64,000 nt of DNA from Catenovulum sp. 2E275 (GTDB taxonomy: Bacteria; Pseudomonadota; Gammaproteobacteria; Enterobacterales; Alteromonadaceae), in the NCBI RefSeq assembly GCF_025515275.1, contig NZ_JAOPFU010000007.1:1-64000 (forward strand), given 5' to 3'. Shown here piece after piece: positions 35,875-45,431 of this stretch; the stretch's first letter is position 1, and every line of letters starts with the position of its first letter. Under the pieces are notes generated by a model. The model was not told where the DNA came from, ran no database searches, and saw nothing but the letters and a program-made list of their open reading frames with translations. Made by a program: the position numbers and the translations under genes.

Positions 35875-38790
35875 ATGGCTTCAAAAATAACCAATTTATT
35901 CACTCCTTGTGCCACGCATCTATCTGAAATGCCAGCAGAATTACAACAAGCAGCGGAACAAGCCTGGCAAAAAATTATATATCGACATAATCAATTTGAA
36001 CAGCTTAGTCCTAAACTACAGGAAAAAATAAAATGGCACTGTGCGCTCAGCGATTTTATTTGTGACGCGATTTTAGCCGAACCCGACTTTATCTTAGAAC
36101 AGTTAAATAACCCGTTATCGCCCGAGCAGCAGTTTAGTCAGGCAAAACAAGATTTTGTTCAAAAATGCCAGAATATTAATGATGAAAACAGCTTACATAA
36201 AGTTCTGCGCAAATACCGCAAACAACAAATGATGTGGATTGCGTGGCAAGATTTTAACGCAAGCATTAATTTAGATCAGGCATTTGAATTTATTTCTGAT
36301 TTAGCCGATCAGCTCATTAGTCAGGCATTAAACTGGTTATATCAAAATTTATCATCCACCTTTGGTACCCCAACCAGCGCAGCAATTGACGATAATACGC
36401 CGGGGCAAGAGCAGCCATTTTTTGTATTGGGTATGGGTAAATTAGGCGGTGGCGAACTGAACTTTTCATCCGACATAGATTTAATTTTTTGTTACCCAGA
36501 ATCAGGCCAAACTCAAGGCGCAAACCGCAGTTTAAGTAACCATGAGTTTTTTACCCGTTTAGGCCAAAGGTTAATTAGCTCGCTGCATCAGGTCACTGTA
36601 GACGGATTTGTTTACCGAGTTGATATGCGTCTGCGCCCTTATGGCGACAGTGGCCCTTTGGTTATGAGCTACAACATGCTTGAAGATTATTATCAGGAAC
36701 AAGGACGCGACTGGGAAAGATACGCAATGCTAAAAGCGCGCGCCATTGTCCCTGAACAATGGCAAAACCATCCTGAGTTAGATTATTTAAATCAGTTAAT
36801 TCGCCCATTTGTTTACCGCAGATATATTGATTTTTCCGCGATAGAATCATTACGCAAAATGAAAAAATTAATCGCACAGGAAAACCGCCGTAAAGGTTTG
36901 CATAACAATATCAAACTGGGTGAAGGTGGCATTCGTGAAGTAGAGTTTGTGGTGCAGGCATTTCAGCTTATTCGCGGTGGCCGCGAACCTGAGTTAAGAA
37001 CCCGCTCAACCCGCAAGGCGTTAACCCGCTTATTAGAAGCTGGCGAACTAAACCAGCACGAAATTGATTTATTGACCGACGGTTATTATTTTTTACGAAA
37101 AGCCGAGCATGTTTTACAGGCAATTGGCGATAAACAAACGCAAACCTTACCGGAAAACGAACTGGATAAACACAGGCTGTGTTTTGCAATGGGATTTAAC
37201 GACTGGGATTCGTTTTATCAGGCATTGAGTTTACGCATGAGTCAAATTCATCAAATTTTTAATGATGTAATTCGTGATGAAAACGAAGATGACGAAGAGT
37301 CAGTTAATTTTGATTATTGGATTAATAACTTAAATGACGAAATTGCGATTGAACAACTCACGCAGGATTACCCTAATTTAGATGCTCCGGCTTTTTGGCA
37401 GCAAATAAAAGATTGCCAGCAACACACTGAAAAACGCGCAATTGGGCCAAGAGGCGCAGAGATAATGAATAAACTCATGCCTCGCTTAATTGAGTTATGT
37501 TTGCAAGCTCAAGAGCCAGTAACCACTTTATCACGAGTTCGAGAACTCATTGTCGCTATTTGTACCCGCACCGCTTATTTAGAGCTGCTATACGAAAATC
37601 AGGCAACCTGTAAACAACTATTAATTTTTTTACAAGCCAGCCCGTGGATTGCACAGCAACTTAATAAACAAGCTTTTTTATTAGACGAACTGCTTGATCC
37701 GCGTCAGCTTTATCGCGAACTAGACGCCAACCAATATAAACAGGATTTACGCGAGCGTTTATTACGGATTGAAGAAGACGATTTAGAGCAACAAATGGAT
37801 GCGCTACGCCAATTTAAACATGCCTACCAATTACGAATTGCAGCGGCAGATGTGATGGGCTATTTACCATTAATGCAGGTAAGTGATCATTTAACTTGGC
37901 TGGCTGAGGCAATTTTAGAACAAGTCGTTAACCTTGCGTGGTGGCATGTGGTGGATAAACACGGCGCGCCAGAATCACTCAATGGCGGAGATAAAGGATT
38001 TGCCGTATTAGGTTATGGCAAATTAGGCGGGCTGGAATTTGGTTACGGCTCTGATATGGATTTGGTGTTTGTTCATAACCGCAGCAGCGACGAGCAAACC
38101 AAAGGCGAAAAATCGATAGGGATCACCCAATTTTATATTCGTCTTGCGCAGCGAATTATGCATATTTTTTCAACTCAAACACCGGCAGGTATTTTATACG
38201 AGTTAGATTTGCGTTTACGTCCGTCTGGTAATTCCGGCTTATTGGTCGCAACCATTAATGGTTTTAAAAATTACCAACAAGAAGAAGCTTGGACATGGGA
38301 GCATCAGGCATTAATCAGAAGCCGCGCAATTGTTGGTGACGAGGATTTAGTTGACGCGCTCAACCAAATTCGTAATCAAATTCTGACTAAAGAGCGGGAT
38401 TTAACCAAATTAAAAACAGATGTGACCGAAATGCGCAGTAAAATGTTCAGCCATTTAAGCCAAGGCAGCGAAGGCTGTTTTGATTTAAAACAAGGCCGAG
38501 GCGGCATTACCGATATTGAATTTATCACCCAATATATTGTTTTAGCTTACTCTCATCAGTATCCGCAGTTAACCAAATGGTCGGATAATATCCGAATTTT
38601 AGGTGTTGCTGCCGAAGTTGGCGTGATCAGCGAAGCTGAAGCAGACAGCTTAATTGAAGCCTACAAGCAATTTAGAAATGAAGGCCATAAATTAGCACTA
38701 GCACAGAAAAAAGTCGTAAGCGAAATTGCACCATTTACCGAGGCAATTGAGCAAGTTCAGGCCATTTGGCACAGATTATTTGAGGTTTAA
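35875..38790 (+). CDS. glnE: Glutamine synthetase adenylyltransferase/adenylyl-removing enzyme
   Basis: 971 residues, near the usual 945-1000. Bifunctional enzyme that adds AMP to glutamine synthetase and removes it. Two nucleotidyltransferase centres are visible: GMGKLGGGELNFSSDIDLIF (about residue 187, adenylyl removal) and GYGKLGGLEFGYGSDMDLVF (about 717, adenylylation), plus the helical bridging parts (IREVEFVVQAFQLIRGGREP; ITDIEFITQYIVLAYSHQYP). ATG at 35875. Next gene begins one base after its stop. Links nitrogen status to glutamine synthetase. Confidence 0.97.
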   Translation: MASKITNLFTPCATHLSEMPAELQQAAEQAWQKIIYRHNQFEQLSPKLQEKIKWHCALSDFICDAILAEPDFILEQLNNPLSPEQQFSQAKQDFVQKCQNINDENSLHKVLRKYRKQQMMWIAWQDFNASINLDQAFEFISDLADQLISQALNWLYQNLSSTFGTPTSAAIDDNTPGQEQPFFVLGMGKLGGGELNFSSDIDLIFCYPESGQTQGANRSLSNHEFFTRLGQRLISSLHQVTVDGFVYRVDMRLRPYGDSGPLVMSYNMLEDYYQEQGRDWERYAMLKARAIVPEQWQNHPELDYLNQLIRPFVYRRYIDFSAIESLRKMKKLIAQENRRKGLHNNIKLGEGGIREVEFVVQAFQLIRGGREPELRTRSTRKALTRLLEAGELNQHEIDLLTDGYYFLRKAEHVLQAIGDKQTQTLPENELDKHRLCFAMGFNDWDSFYQALSLRMSQIHQIFNDVIRDENEDDEESVNFDYWINNLNDEIAIEQLTQDYPNLDAPAFWQQIKDCQQHTEKRAIGPRGAEIMNKLMPRLIELCLQAQEPVTTLSRVRELIVAICTRTAYLELLYENQATCKQLLIFLQASPWIAQQLNKQAFLLDELLDPRQLYRELDANQYKQDLRERLLRIEEDDLEQQMDALRQFKHAYQLRIAAADVMGYLPLMQVSDHLTWLAEAILEQVVNLAWWHVVDKHGAPESLNGGDKGFAVLGYGKLGGLEFGYGSDMDLVFVHNRSSDEQTKGEKSIGITQFYIRLAQRIMHIFSTQTPAGILYELDLRLRPSGNSGLLVATINGFKNYQQEEAWTWEHQALIRSRAIVGDEDLVDALNQIRNQILTKERDLTKLKTDVTEMRSKMFSHLSQGSEGCFDLKQGRGGITDIEFITQYIVLAYSHQYPQLTKWSDNIRILGVAAEVGVISEAEADSLIEAYKQFRNEGHKLALAQKKVVSEIAPFTEAIEQVQAIWHRLFEV

Positions 38791-38791
38791 T

Positions 38792-39541
38792 TTGTTTAGT
38801 TTTGAGTTTAATACATTTGGTGGTGTTCATCTTAAATTAACCGAAACAGAGCTGGATGCAGAGCAGTTTTCAGCTTTATTAATTCCGTTAATTGAGGAGT
38901 TTAAACAGGCAGATAAAAAAATTATCTGGCTAACGTTAGCAATTGAATACGCAGAATATATTCCACTTTGTACTGAGTTAGGCTTTGAGTTTCATAACTG
39001 CCTGCCAAACCAAATCACCTTAATTTACAAACTGCAAAACAATGCTTATGCGCCTTTTGTACCGACTCATACGGTAGGGGCTGGTGCGGTTGTAATAAAC
39101 CAAAATAATCAAATTTTAATGGTCAGAGATAACTTTGGCCATTATCGCGGCTTTAAATTACCCGGCGGTCATGTTGAACTAGGCGAAGATATTCAGCTTG
39201 CCGCCGAAAGAGAAGTTTTGGAAGAAACAGGCGTTGTTGCAAAATTCAGTCAGGTAGTTGGTTTTGTACACAAACACCCGTACCGATACGGTAAATCTAA
39301 CTTATATTTTATTTGCCAGTTAACCGCAGTCACAGCAAATACCAGCATTCAGGATGCTAACGAAATTGCGGAAGTAAAATGGTTAGATATTAATGAGTTT
39401 ATTGCCGACAATACCCAAAGTGAATTTGTCCGTCAGGTTGTTCGCCAAGTACAAACGGCAACCGGCACAGGTTTAAAACTCACCCCCAGCGCAAAAACCA
39501 CAGAAAAAGGCATTGAAAAACGCGATTTATTTATTGTGTAA
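38792..39541 (+). CDS. Nudix hydrolase with N-terminal pre-Nudix domain
   Basis: 249 residues from TTG at 38792, chosen because GAGG lies 8 bases before it in the end of glnE and the alternative start at 38726 is within glnE. N-terminal domain (about 1-90; EYAEYIPLCTELGFEFHNCL) looks like the pre-Nudix/GNAT-like domain of plant-type Nudix proteins. The Nudix box is complete: GGHVELGEDIQLAAEREVLEETG (positions about 39166-39234, with the REVLEE core). It is followed by HKHPYRYGKSNLYFICQLTA. Likely a nucleotide-sugar or ADP-ribose pyrophosphatase; substrate not decided. Confidence 0.88.
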   Translation: MFSFEFNTFGGVHLKLTETELDAEQFSALLIPLIEEFKQADKKIIWLTLAIEYAEYIPLCTELGFEFHNCLPNQITLIYKLQNNAYAPFVPTHTVGAGAVVINQNNQILMVRDNFGHYRGFKLPGGHVELGEDIQLAAEREVLEETGVVAKFSQVVGFVHKHPYRYGKSNLYFICQLTAVTANTSIQDANEIAEVKWLDINEFIADNTQSEFVRQVVRQVQTATGTGLKLTPSAKTTEKGIEKRDLFIV

Positions 39542-39572
39542 ACGCCTAACAATATGCATAGATAACAACAAG

Positions 39573-39779
39573 ATGAAACAAAAAATTGTGGGATATCATT
39601 TAGATGAAGAAAATGACTGGGTCGCAGAACTGGCCTGCGATCACTTTCAGCATGTTCGCCACCAACCGCCTTTTATTAACCGCCCTTGGGTTGTTAGCGC
39701 CCAAGGGCGTAAACAAATGTTAGGGCTAGAGCTTAACTGTAAAAAATGCGACGAGGGCGCACCAAAAGATAAGCTTTAA
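39573..39779 (+). CDS. DUF3565 family protein
   Basis: 68 residues from ATG at 39573 (a longer frame from 39513 overlaps the Nudix gene). GYHLDEENDWVAELACDHFQHVRHQPPF followed by RPWVV and NCKKCDEGAP fits the small DUF3565 family; positions 39588-39671 carry the conserved Trp/Cys/His stretch. CxxC (ELNCKKCD) and His residues suggest zinc binding. Function unknown. Confidence 0.75.
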   Translation: MKQKIVGYHLDEENDWVAELACDHFQHVRHQPPFINRPWVVSAQGRKQMLGLELNCKKCDEGAPKDKL

Positions 39780-40102
39780 ATGCAGTGGCTCATACTTAAT
39801 CTGACCGTTTTGATTGAACGAGACGCAGATATTAATTATTGATTGGATGTCGGCTTTGCAAGTTAAAGCGGTTTAATGTGAGTAATCATTCAATTATCTC
39901 GACCCAACCTACTCGGGCTTATAACTACCCGACAATCTATTGCTTTTGAATTGTAGGGTGGTTTAGCTGCGAAGCAGCGTAAGCCACCACATAAAACTGT
40001 TTCGCCAAAAATGGCGACCCTATATTTGGCTCGCTTTGGTGATAGGCTTGTTTTCTGCCCTGAGAATTGTTGTTGCGTTTTGGTTAATTAAGACTTAAGT
40101 TT
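39780..40102. other. Gene-free stretch holding a compound palindrome
   Basis: 323 bases without a supported gene. The only clear structure is the compound palindrome at 39954-40023, described separately. A CCTAAC motif near 39546 and CTAAC-like words nearby were checked for an integron attC site but no matching partner was found. Confidence 0.5.
39954..40023. repeat. REP-like compound palindrome
   Basis: Outer arms TAGGGT (39954-39959) and ACCCTA (40017-40022) enclose two hairpins: GTGGTTTAGCTGC-GAA-GCAGCGTAAGCCAC (39958-39988, with a G-U and a bulge) and TCGCCA-AAAA-TGGCGA (40002-40017). The motif of a GTGG-type arm around GCTGCGAAGCAGC is common as an extragenic repeat in many proteobacteria. 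Other copies in this genome cannot be seen from here. Confidence 0.6.
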
Positions 40103-40171
40103 ATGAAATTATTTAATTTAAAACCAATTAATTCCAAATTTGCCGCATATGGCGGCCTTAGGTACTTTGTT

Positions 40172-40730
40172 ATGTCTCCAGGCACACATCTACTTTTTAG
40201 CTGGGTTAGCACCGTCGAATTATTAAAAAATAGAAGAGAGCGTGCAGTTGTATCGGTTGCGGGAATAACTCCTGATATTGATGGTATCGGCATAATTGTT
40301 GATAAAATCACGGGAAGCACAAACTTTTACCTTAGCCATCATCACTATTTCGGGCACTCTATTTTCGCAGCTTTTTTAATTGCTATGCTGGCGGTATACA
40401 TTTCCAAAGTGCAGCGAACTATGGTTTTCTTTCTTTCATTTATCTTAGTTCATGTTCACATTTTATTTGATGTAATAGGTTCTAAAAGGCCCCGATAGTT
40501 ATCAATGGCCAGTATATTATTTATTTCCTGTATTACCTGATTTTCACTTAACTTGGTCAGGTCAATGGGAGCTTAATTCGTGGCAAAACCATTTGGTTAT
40601 GTTAGTTTTGATTCTAATCAGTGTATATTACGCTGCAACTAAAAAAATAACGTTTTTTGAAGTTTTTAGTAACAAATTAAACCAAGAGGTCTTCAATATA
40701 TATAAAAAGTACGTGCAACGAAGTACCTAA
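40172..40730 (+). pseudogene. Frameshifted DUF457 (YdjM-type) membrane metal-dependent hydrolase
   Basis: From the ATG at 40172 the frame gives MSPGTHLLFSWVSTVELLKN and ITPDIDGIGIIVDKITG, then HHHYFGHSIFAAFLIAML, the His/Asp pattern of DUF457 proteins, and stops at 40498. Dropping one base in the run at about 40483-40489 (TCTAAAAGGCCCC) restores the rest of the family: GPDSYQWPVYYLFPVLPD and SWQNHLVMLVLILISVYYAA, ending at TAA 40730. So a one-base insertion splits it. Could be real decay or a sequence error. An in-frame upstream ATG at 40103 is less likely. Confidence 0.7.
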
Positions 40731-40965
40731 CAACACCATCATGCGGCGTTGAACCTGTATAAAAAACCATTGTGTAATTTTAAGCTTGATTTATGTACAA
40801 CAAATAGATTTAAAACGCGTTTTGCTACGTAAAACCTTGATAGATTAACCATTAAACAGTAAAACTTTTCGACGTAGCGAACGATAAATTTTTGAGGACG
40901 AGGTTTTTCTACAGTCTCGTTATGCGTAAAACACAACGATATAGAAAGCATAAGGATATATAAGG
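40731..40965. other. Intergenic region before the DUF1496 lipoprotein gene
   Basis: 235 bases with no supported gene. A short minus-strand frame here has no supporting feature. Repeated words CGACGTAGCGAACG, GTTATGCG and CTAACAAC were noted, without a clear attC or repeat unit. Confidence 0.4.
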
Positions 40966-41241
40966 ATGAATATAAAAACTCTACAGCTACTGGCTATTGC
41001 TGTGTCGATTACTGCTTGTGGTACTTTAAGCAATGGTGGTGTAACCACCGCCTCGTCAGCAGAAGCTCAAAAGGGCTGCCTCTATGCCAGCAAAGAGTAT
41101 TCGGTTGGTGAGCGCTTGCAGTCTAAACAAACTGTTCTCACTGAATCCGGCGATGTAGAGATAAGGGACTACCCTGACGGCGATTGGTTACTGTGTACGC
41201 AAACTGAGTCGGGAGGTTACCGATGGATAAAGGACAATTAG
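40966..41241 (+). CDS. DUF1496-like lipoprotein
   Basis: 91 residues. Signal with lipobox SITACGT (Cys about 18), then a small domain with the paired cysteines and the motif GCLYASKEYSVGERLQ and DWLLCTQTESGGYRWI, which resembles DUF1496 (YnjH-like) proteins of gammaproteobacteria. Outer-membrane-linked protein of unknown function. RBS AAGGAT is 8 bases before ATG. Confidence 0.7.
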   Translation: MNIKTLQLLAIAVSITACGTLSNGGVTTASSAEAQKGCLYASKEYSVGERLQSKQTVLTESGDVEIRDYPDGDWLLCTQTESGGYRWIKDN

Positions 41242-41312
41242 GTTAGGTCGAACGAAGTAAATCCCAACATTTAATACAAAATGTTGGGATTCGCCTAGGC
41301 CCATTCTAACCG
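41238..41312. repeat. Palindromic repeat after the DUF1496 gene
   Basis: A perfect hairpin TCCCAACATTT-AATACA-AAATGTTGGGA (about 41264-41291) sits inside outer arms GGTTAG and CTAACC (41239-41244 and about 41306-41311), with a further GGTCG/CGACC pair. It could serve as a terminator for the lipoprotein gene, but without a T-run. The nested design resembles the repeat at 39954-40023, though not the same sequence. Confidence 0.55.
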
Positions 41313-41470
41313 ACCAAATATGCAAAATGTGAGTTAGGTAAATGTCAATTTTGCACCAGCCTACTGACGTTTAAAATTTATTCGAAGGCGTTCGTTTCTA
41401 GCACAAAGCTGCCTATCATGTTTAACAACTCAAGTTGTGATTTATTTGATTAAACTTCACTCACTTTACA

Positions 41471-42946
41471 TTAAAACTGCCTAACGCTCTCAACCGCTTT
41501 TAGCCATTTGTTGTATAACTTATCTCTGAGTGAGACTTTAATTGCCGGTTTAAATGAATCCTGCATTTGATATAACGCGGTTATTTCATCCAAAGATTGA
41601 TAAATGCCCGCACCTAAGCCTGCTAAATAAGCAGCCCCTAAAGCAGAGGTTTCAACCGATTGTGGGCGGCTCACTTCCACCTGTAAAATATCAGCCAAAC
41701 ATTGCATAAACCAAGCGTTATTCGCCATACCTCCATCCACTCTGATTGAGTCAATTTGAATGCCGTCGCTTCTTATACAAATTTGTAAATCACGGGTTTG
41801 ATAAGCGACCGATTGCAAAGTGGCGCTCACAATTTCATTAATCCCGCTTGAACGAGTTAATCCTAATAAAGCGCCTCTGGCATCGGGCTGCCAATAAGGT
41901 GCGCCAAGGCCTGTAAACGCGGGGACTAAATAAACGCCATGTTGATAATCAATCTGGCTGGCAATAGCATCCGATTCGTTTGCAGTGTTAATCAACTTTA
42001 ACTCATTTTTTAGCCAGCTTACGGCTGCACCAGCAATAAAAATACTGCCTTCAATTGCATAGCAGGTTTTACCTTTTAAGCGGTAACCCACCGTGGTTAA
42101 TAACTGATTATTAGAATGACAAATATTTGCGCCGGTATTGGCCATTAAAAATGCACCTGTGCCATAGGTGCTTTTTGCCATGCCGGGATAAAAACAATTT
42201 TGTCCAAACAAAGCGGCTTGCTGGTCACCCGCCACGCCATTAATTGGAATAGCCTGACCTAAAATATCGGTTTCGGTTGTACCAAAGTTATCCGCAGAAT
42301 CTAATACCTTGGGTAAAATCGTCGCTGGAATATCAAAAAGCTGTAGGAGTTGATCATCCCATTTTTGCTGTTTGATATTAAATAACATAGTGCGAGACGC
42401 ATTAGTTGCGTCTGTAACATGCTGTTTACCTTGAGTAAATTTCCATATTAAGTAGCTATCGACCGTGCCAAACAACAATTCACCACGCGCAGCCATTGCC
42501 CTTGCACCTTTTACATTATCTAAAATCCAGCGGATTTTACTGGCTGAAAAATAAGGATCGAGCAGCAAACCGGTTTTATCATTGATTAACTCGCTATAAC
42601 CCTGCTCAATTAAATTTTGACAATCGGCGGCGGTTCTTCTGTCTTGCCATACAATCGCATTGTATATCGCTTTACCGGTTTTTTTATGCCAGATAATGGT
42701 TGTTTCGCGCTGATTGCAAATACCTATACTGGCAATTTTTACCTGAGCCTGATTAATCACCTGCTGGCAAACAGCTAAAGTGCTTGTCCAGATTTCTTGC
42801 GGATCATGTTCAACCCAGCCATTATGTGGATAAATCTGGTTAAACTCTTGCTGCGCAACCTCAACTACCAGCCCTTTTTGGTCAAAAATAATGGCTCTTG
42901 AGCTGGTTGTGCCTTGATCTATCGCCAAAATATAATCTGTCATCAT
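41471..42946 (-). CDS. glpK: Glycerol kinase
   Basis: 491 residues from the ATG at 42946, preceded by AAGAG; the frame can extend to 42967 but that start has no ribosome-binding site. FGGY kinase converting glycerol and ATP to glycerol-3-phosphate. Marks: [38 protein letters not shown]-like region; [70 protein letters not shown]. Length and motifs are normal. It diverges from glpD across 134 bases, so the two are probably co-regulated by glycerol-3-phosphate, though no GlpR site was recognised. No glpF facilitator is adjacent. Confidence 0.96.
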   Translation of the reverse strand: MMTDYILAIDQGTTSSRAIIFDQKGLVVEVAQQEFNQIYPHNGWVEHDPQEIWTSTLAVCQQVINQAQVKIASIGICNQRETTIIWHKKTGKAIYNAIVWQDRRTAADCQNLIEQGYSELINDKTGLLLDPYFSASKIRWILDNVKGARAMAARGELLFGTVDSYLIWKFTQGKQHVTDATNASRTMLFNIKQQKWDDQLLQLFDIPATILPKVLDSADNFGTTETDILGQAIPINGVAGDQQAALFGQNCFYPGMAKSTYGTGAFLMANTGANICHSNNQLLTTVGYRLKGKTCYAIEGSIFIAGAAVSWLKNELKLINTANESDAIASQIDYQHGVYLVPAFTGLGAPYWQPDARGALLGLTRSSGINEIVSATLQSVAYQTRDLQICIRSDGIQIDSIRVDGGMANNAWFMQCLADILQVEVSRPQSVETSALGAAYLAGLGAGIYQSLDEITALYQMQDSFKPAIKVSLRDKLYNKWLKAVESVRQF

Positions 42947-43080
42947 GCGTATACTCTTAGCTTTCATACCATAACTTTAGCAGAGTTTAAGCAAAACAAT
43001 TTCTGCCAAATGTTTGCTATTAAACAATTTACTGGCTCATACTTAATTTATTTTAAGGTTCAATACGGCTGTTTAAGCTA

Positions 43081-44625
43081 ATGCAAATAAACCAAACAGA
43101 GCTTAATGATATTGTATGGGATCTAATCGTTATTGGCGGCGGAATTAACGGTGTCGGGATCGCTAATGATGCTGCCGGACGAGGGCTTAAAGTATTGCTT
43201 TGTGAGCAAGGTGATTTAGCCTCAGCAACCTCATCGGCCAGTACCAAATTAATTCACGGCGGCTTGCGGTATTTAGAATATTATGAATTTAGGCTGGTAA
43301 AAGAGGCACTTGCAGAGCGTGAAGTTTTATTAAATAAGTCACCTCATATTATGTGGCCTCTGCGGTTTTATTTGCCACATCAAGCCAGTTTACGTCCGGC
43401 ATGGTTAATTCGCCTTGGCTTATTTTTATATGACCATCTAGCAAAAAGAGACAGGTTACCCGCCTCTAAATTCATTCGGTTTGACAAAAATAGCGTGCTT
43501 AAACCTAACTTTAAAAAAGGGTTTGAATACTCAGATGTGTGGGTAGATGATGCTCGTTTAGTCGTATTAAATGCCATGTCCGCCGCTCAAAAAGGGGCGA
43601 CTGTTTTAACCCGCCATCAATGTGTTAAAGCAAGCCCTTTACAATCTGGTTGGCAAGTTCAGCTTGCCGATTTAACCTCTGAGCACACACCTAAACTCAT
43701 CAACTTAACCGCCAAAGCATTAGTGAATGCAGCAGGCCCGTGGGTTGAAAATTTATTTGGGCAGGTATTTGAACAAACATCGCCGCAAGCGGTGCGTTTA
43801 GTAAAAGGCAGCCATATTATTGTGCCTAAAATACATCAGCAGGAACAGGCTTATATTTTACAGCATACAGATAAACGCATTGTATTTGTGATTCCATACG
43901 AACAGGATTTTTCATTAATCGGCACAACCGATGTTGATTATCAGGGCGATCCGGCGGCGGTGAATATTGATCAAAACGAAATTGAATATTTATTAACTGT
44001 GGTTAATCAACACTTTAATTGCAAATTAGGCTTAATAGACATTGTCCATACTTATTCTGGTGTCCGCCCATTAATCGCATCCGCCATCGCACAGCACGAA
44101 CACAATAAGCCAAACCATAAAGCCCAAGCGGTAAGCCGTGATTATCATTTAGAGTTAAGCAAATGCGCCAATAACTTACCTTTATTAAGTGTATTTGGTG
44201 GCAAAATTACCACTTATCGTAAATTAGCTCAGTCGGCATTAGATAAACTCAGCGACTATTTTCCAAATATAAATCCCTGCATTAGCAAAACCGAAATTTT
44301 ACCCGGTGGTGATTTTAATAATCACAACGAGCTACAAAAACAACTAGAGTCAGATTTTAATTATTTGCCCAAACCTATGCTCAAACGCTTTGTTCGCAGC
44401 TATGGTACATTGAGCTATCAAATATTGGCAGATGTAAAACAAACTGCCGACCTTGGCCGCTGTTTTGCTCAGCACTTTTACCAAATTGAGTTGGATTATT
44501 TGATTCAAAATGAGTGGGCGCAAACATTAGAGGATGTTATCTGGCGACGAACTAAATTAGGGTTGCGGTTAAATAACTTTGAAAAAACTCAAATTCAAAA
44601 TTATTTAACCTCTGCTATTTACTAA
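43081..44625 (+). CDS. glpD: Aerobic glycerol-3-phosphate dehydrogenase
   Basis: 514 residues, FAD-linked enzyme at the inner membrane that oxidises glycerol-3-phosphate to dihydroxyacetone phosphate and reduces ubiquinone. N-terminal FAD motif DLIVIGGGINGVGIANDAAG (residues about 14-33), then STKLIHGGLRYLEYYEFRLV, NAAGPWVENL and HTYSGVRPL. C-terminal domain present. Start ATG at 43081; no strong RBS. Pairs with the divergent glpK. Confidence 0.95.
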   Translation: MQINQTELNDIVWDLIVIGGGINGVGIANDAAGRGLKVLLCEQGDLASATSSASTKLIHGGLRYLEYYEFRLVKEALAEREVLLNKSPHIMWPLRFYLPHQASLRPAWLIRLGLFLYDHLAKRDRLPASKFIRFDKNSVLKPNFKKGFEYSDVWVDDARLVVLNAMSAAQKGATVLTRHQCVKASPLQSGWQVQLADLTSEHTPKLINLTAKALVNAAGPWVENLFGQVFEQTSPQAVRLVKGSHIIVPKIHQQEQAYILQHTDKRIVFVIPYEQDFSLIGTTDVDYQGDPAAVNIDQNEIEYLLTVVNQHFNCKLGLIDIVHTYSGVRPLIASAIAQHEHNKPNHKAQAVSRDYHLELSKCANNLPLLSVFGGKITTYRKLAQSALDKLSDYFPNINPCISKTEILPGGDFNNHNELQKQLESDFNYLPKPMLKRFVRSYGTLSYQILADVKQTADLGRCFAQHFYQIELDYLIQNEWAQTLEDVIWRRTKLGLRLNNFEKTQIQNYLTSAIY

Positions 44626-45176
44626 ACCAAAATAGAAACGATACCAACAATAATAAAAATAGCGGCAGCAATTAAGCGGGTTAAATTAAGTGGGATTTTT
44701 TTCATTAGCTTATCACCGGCATAAATAACCGGCACGTTAGCCAATAACATACCAACCGTCGTGCCAATTGTAACCATTAAAGTGGATTGAAATTGCGCAC
44801 CTAACAAAACTGTCGCAATTTGAGTTTTGTCACCAATTTCGGCGACAAAAAACAAAATAGCCGAAACCACAAAAGCACCATATTTATCAAATCGGTTGTC
44901 GGTTTCTTCATCTTTATCTGGGATTAATAACCATAAACCGACAGCAATAAAACTCCCACCGAGTAACCAGACACCCCAACCATCTTGTAAAAATTTGGCA
45001 AGCCATACCCCAAACCAAGCCGAAACGGCATGGTTAATTAAAGTAGCAACCAAAATACCCATCACAATGGCTAATTTATTACGGAATTTTGCGGCAAGTA
45101 GTAAAGATAACAGCTGAGTTTTGTCGCCCATTTCAGCAATTGCGACAGAAAGAGTTGAAGTAAATAAAGCTTCCAT
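44622..45176 (-). CDS. TMEM165/GDT1 family manganese exporter (MneA-like)
   Basis: 184 residues from the ATG at 45176; an upstream GTG lies in the riboswitch hairpin and lacks spacing. Six membrane helices in two repeats, each with the family motif: SVAIAEMGDKTQLLSLLLAA and VAEIGDKTQIATVLLGAQF. UPF0016/GDT1 proteins export Mn (and transport Ca in eukaryotes). The yybP-ykoY riboswitch directly upstream strongly supports a manganese role. It overlaps the end of glpD by 4 bases. Confidence 0.9.
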   Translation of the reverse strand: MEALFTSTLSVAIAEMGDKTQLLSLLLAAKFRNKLAIVMGILVATLINHAVSAWFGVWLAKFLQDGWGVWLLGGSFIAVGLWLLIPDKDEETDNRFDKYGAFVVSAILFFVAEIGDKTQIATVLLGAQFQSTLMVTIGTTVGMLLANVPVIYAGDKLMKKIPLNLTRLIAAAIFIIVGIVSILV

Positions 45177-45207
45177 TAAAGATACCAGGCGGGAAGTTAA
45201 TAACCAA

Positions 45208-45398
45208 AGACAAACAGCCACCTCCCGCCATCATGGGTGGTTATTTGTCTTAGGTCTCGCCAGTAACTTCATACTAATTTGTATAAAAATCACAAACTTG
45301 CCATGAGCAATGAGGCTCAAATATGTTGACAAGCTTTCTCAACGATCTCCGTGGCATATAGAGAATCGAGTTAAGTTGGCTACTCCCCCAAGAGAGAA
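45208..45398 (-). promoter_or_regulatory. yybP-ykoY manganese riboswitch and expression platform
   Basis: Read on the minus strand from 45398: TCTTGGGGGAGTAGCC, later TTGTCAACATATTTGAGCC, and TGGCGAGACCTAAGACAA. These are the conserved words of the yybP-ykoY class (GGGGAGUAG, GUCAACAUA, GCGAGACCU) in the right order with hairpins between them. After the aptamer comes a long hairpin AGACAAA...TTTGTCT (45208-45214 and 45244-45250) containing CCACC/GGTGG, ending before the exporter start. This is probably the switching hairpin. Known members bind Mn(II) and turn on Mn export genes. Confidence 0.88.
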
Positions 45399-45403
45399 AT
45401 CAC

Positions 45404-45431
45404 ATTATACAATTAAATGAACAAAACTCAA
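45404..45431 (-). promoter_or_regulatory. Promoter of the riboswitch-exporter transcript
   Basis: TTGAGT (45426-45431 on the minus strand), 16-base spacer, perfect TATAAT (45404-45409), just upstream of the riboswitch. It overlaps the last codon of the methyltransferase gene. Confidence 0.65.

Noticed and set aside
39541-41250. Integron-cassette-like sites (GCCTAAC, ACCTAAC, GTTATGCG, GTTAGGT words)
   Set aside because: No pair of simple sites with correct inner L boxes and spacing was found, and no integrase gene is in the window.
42968-43080. GlpR operator between glpK and glpD
   Set aside because: No sequence close to the known palindrome could be found by eye.
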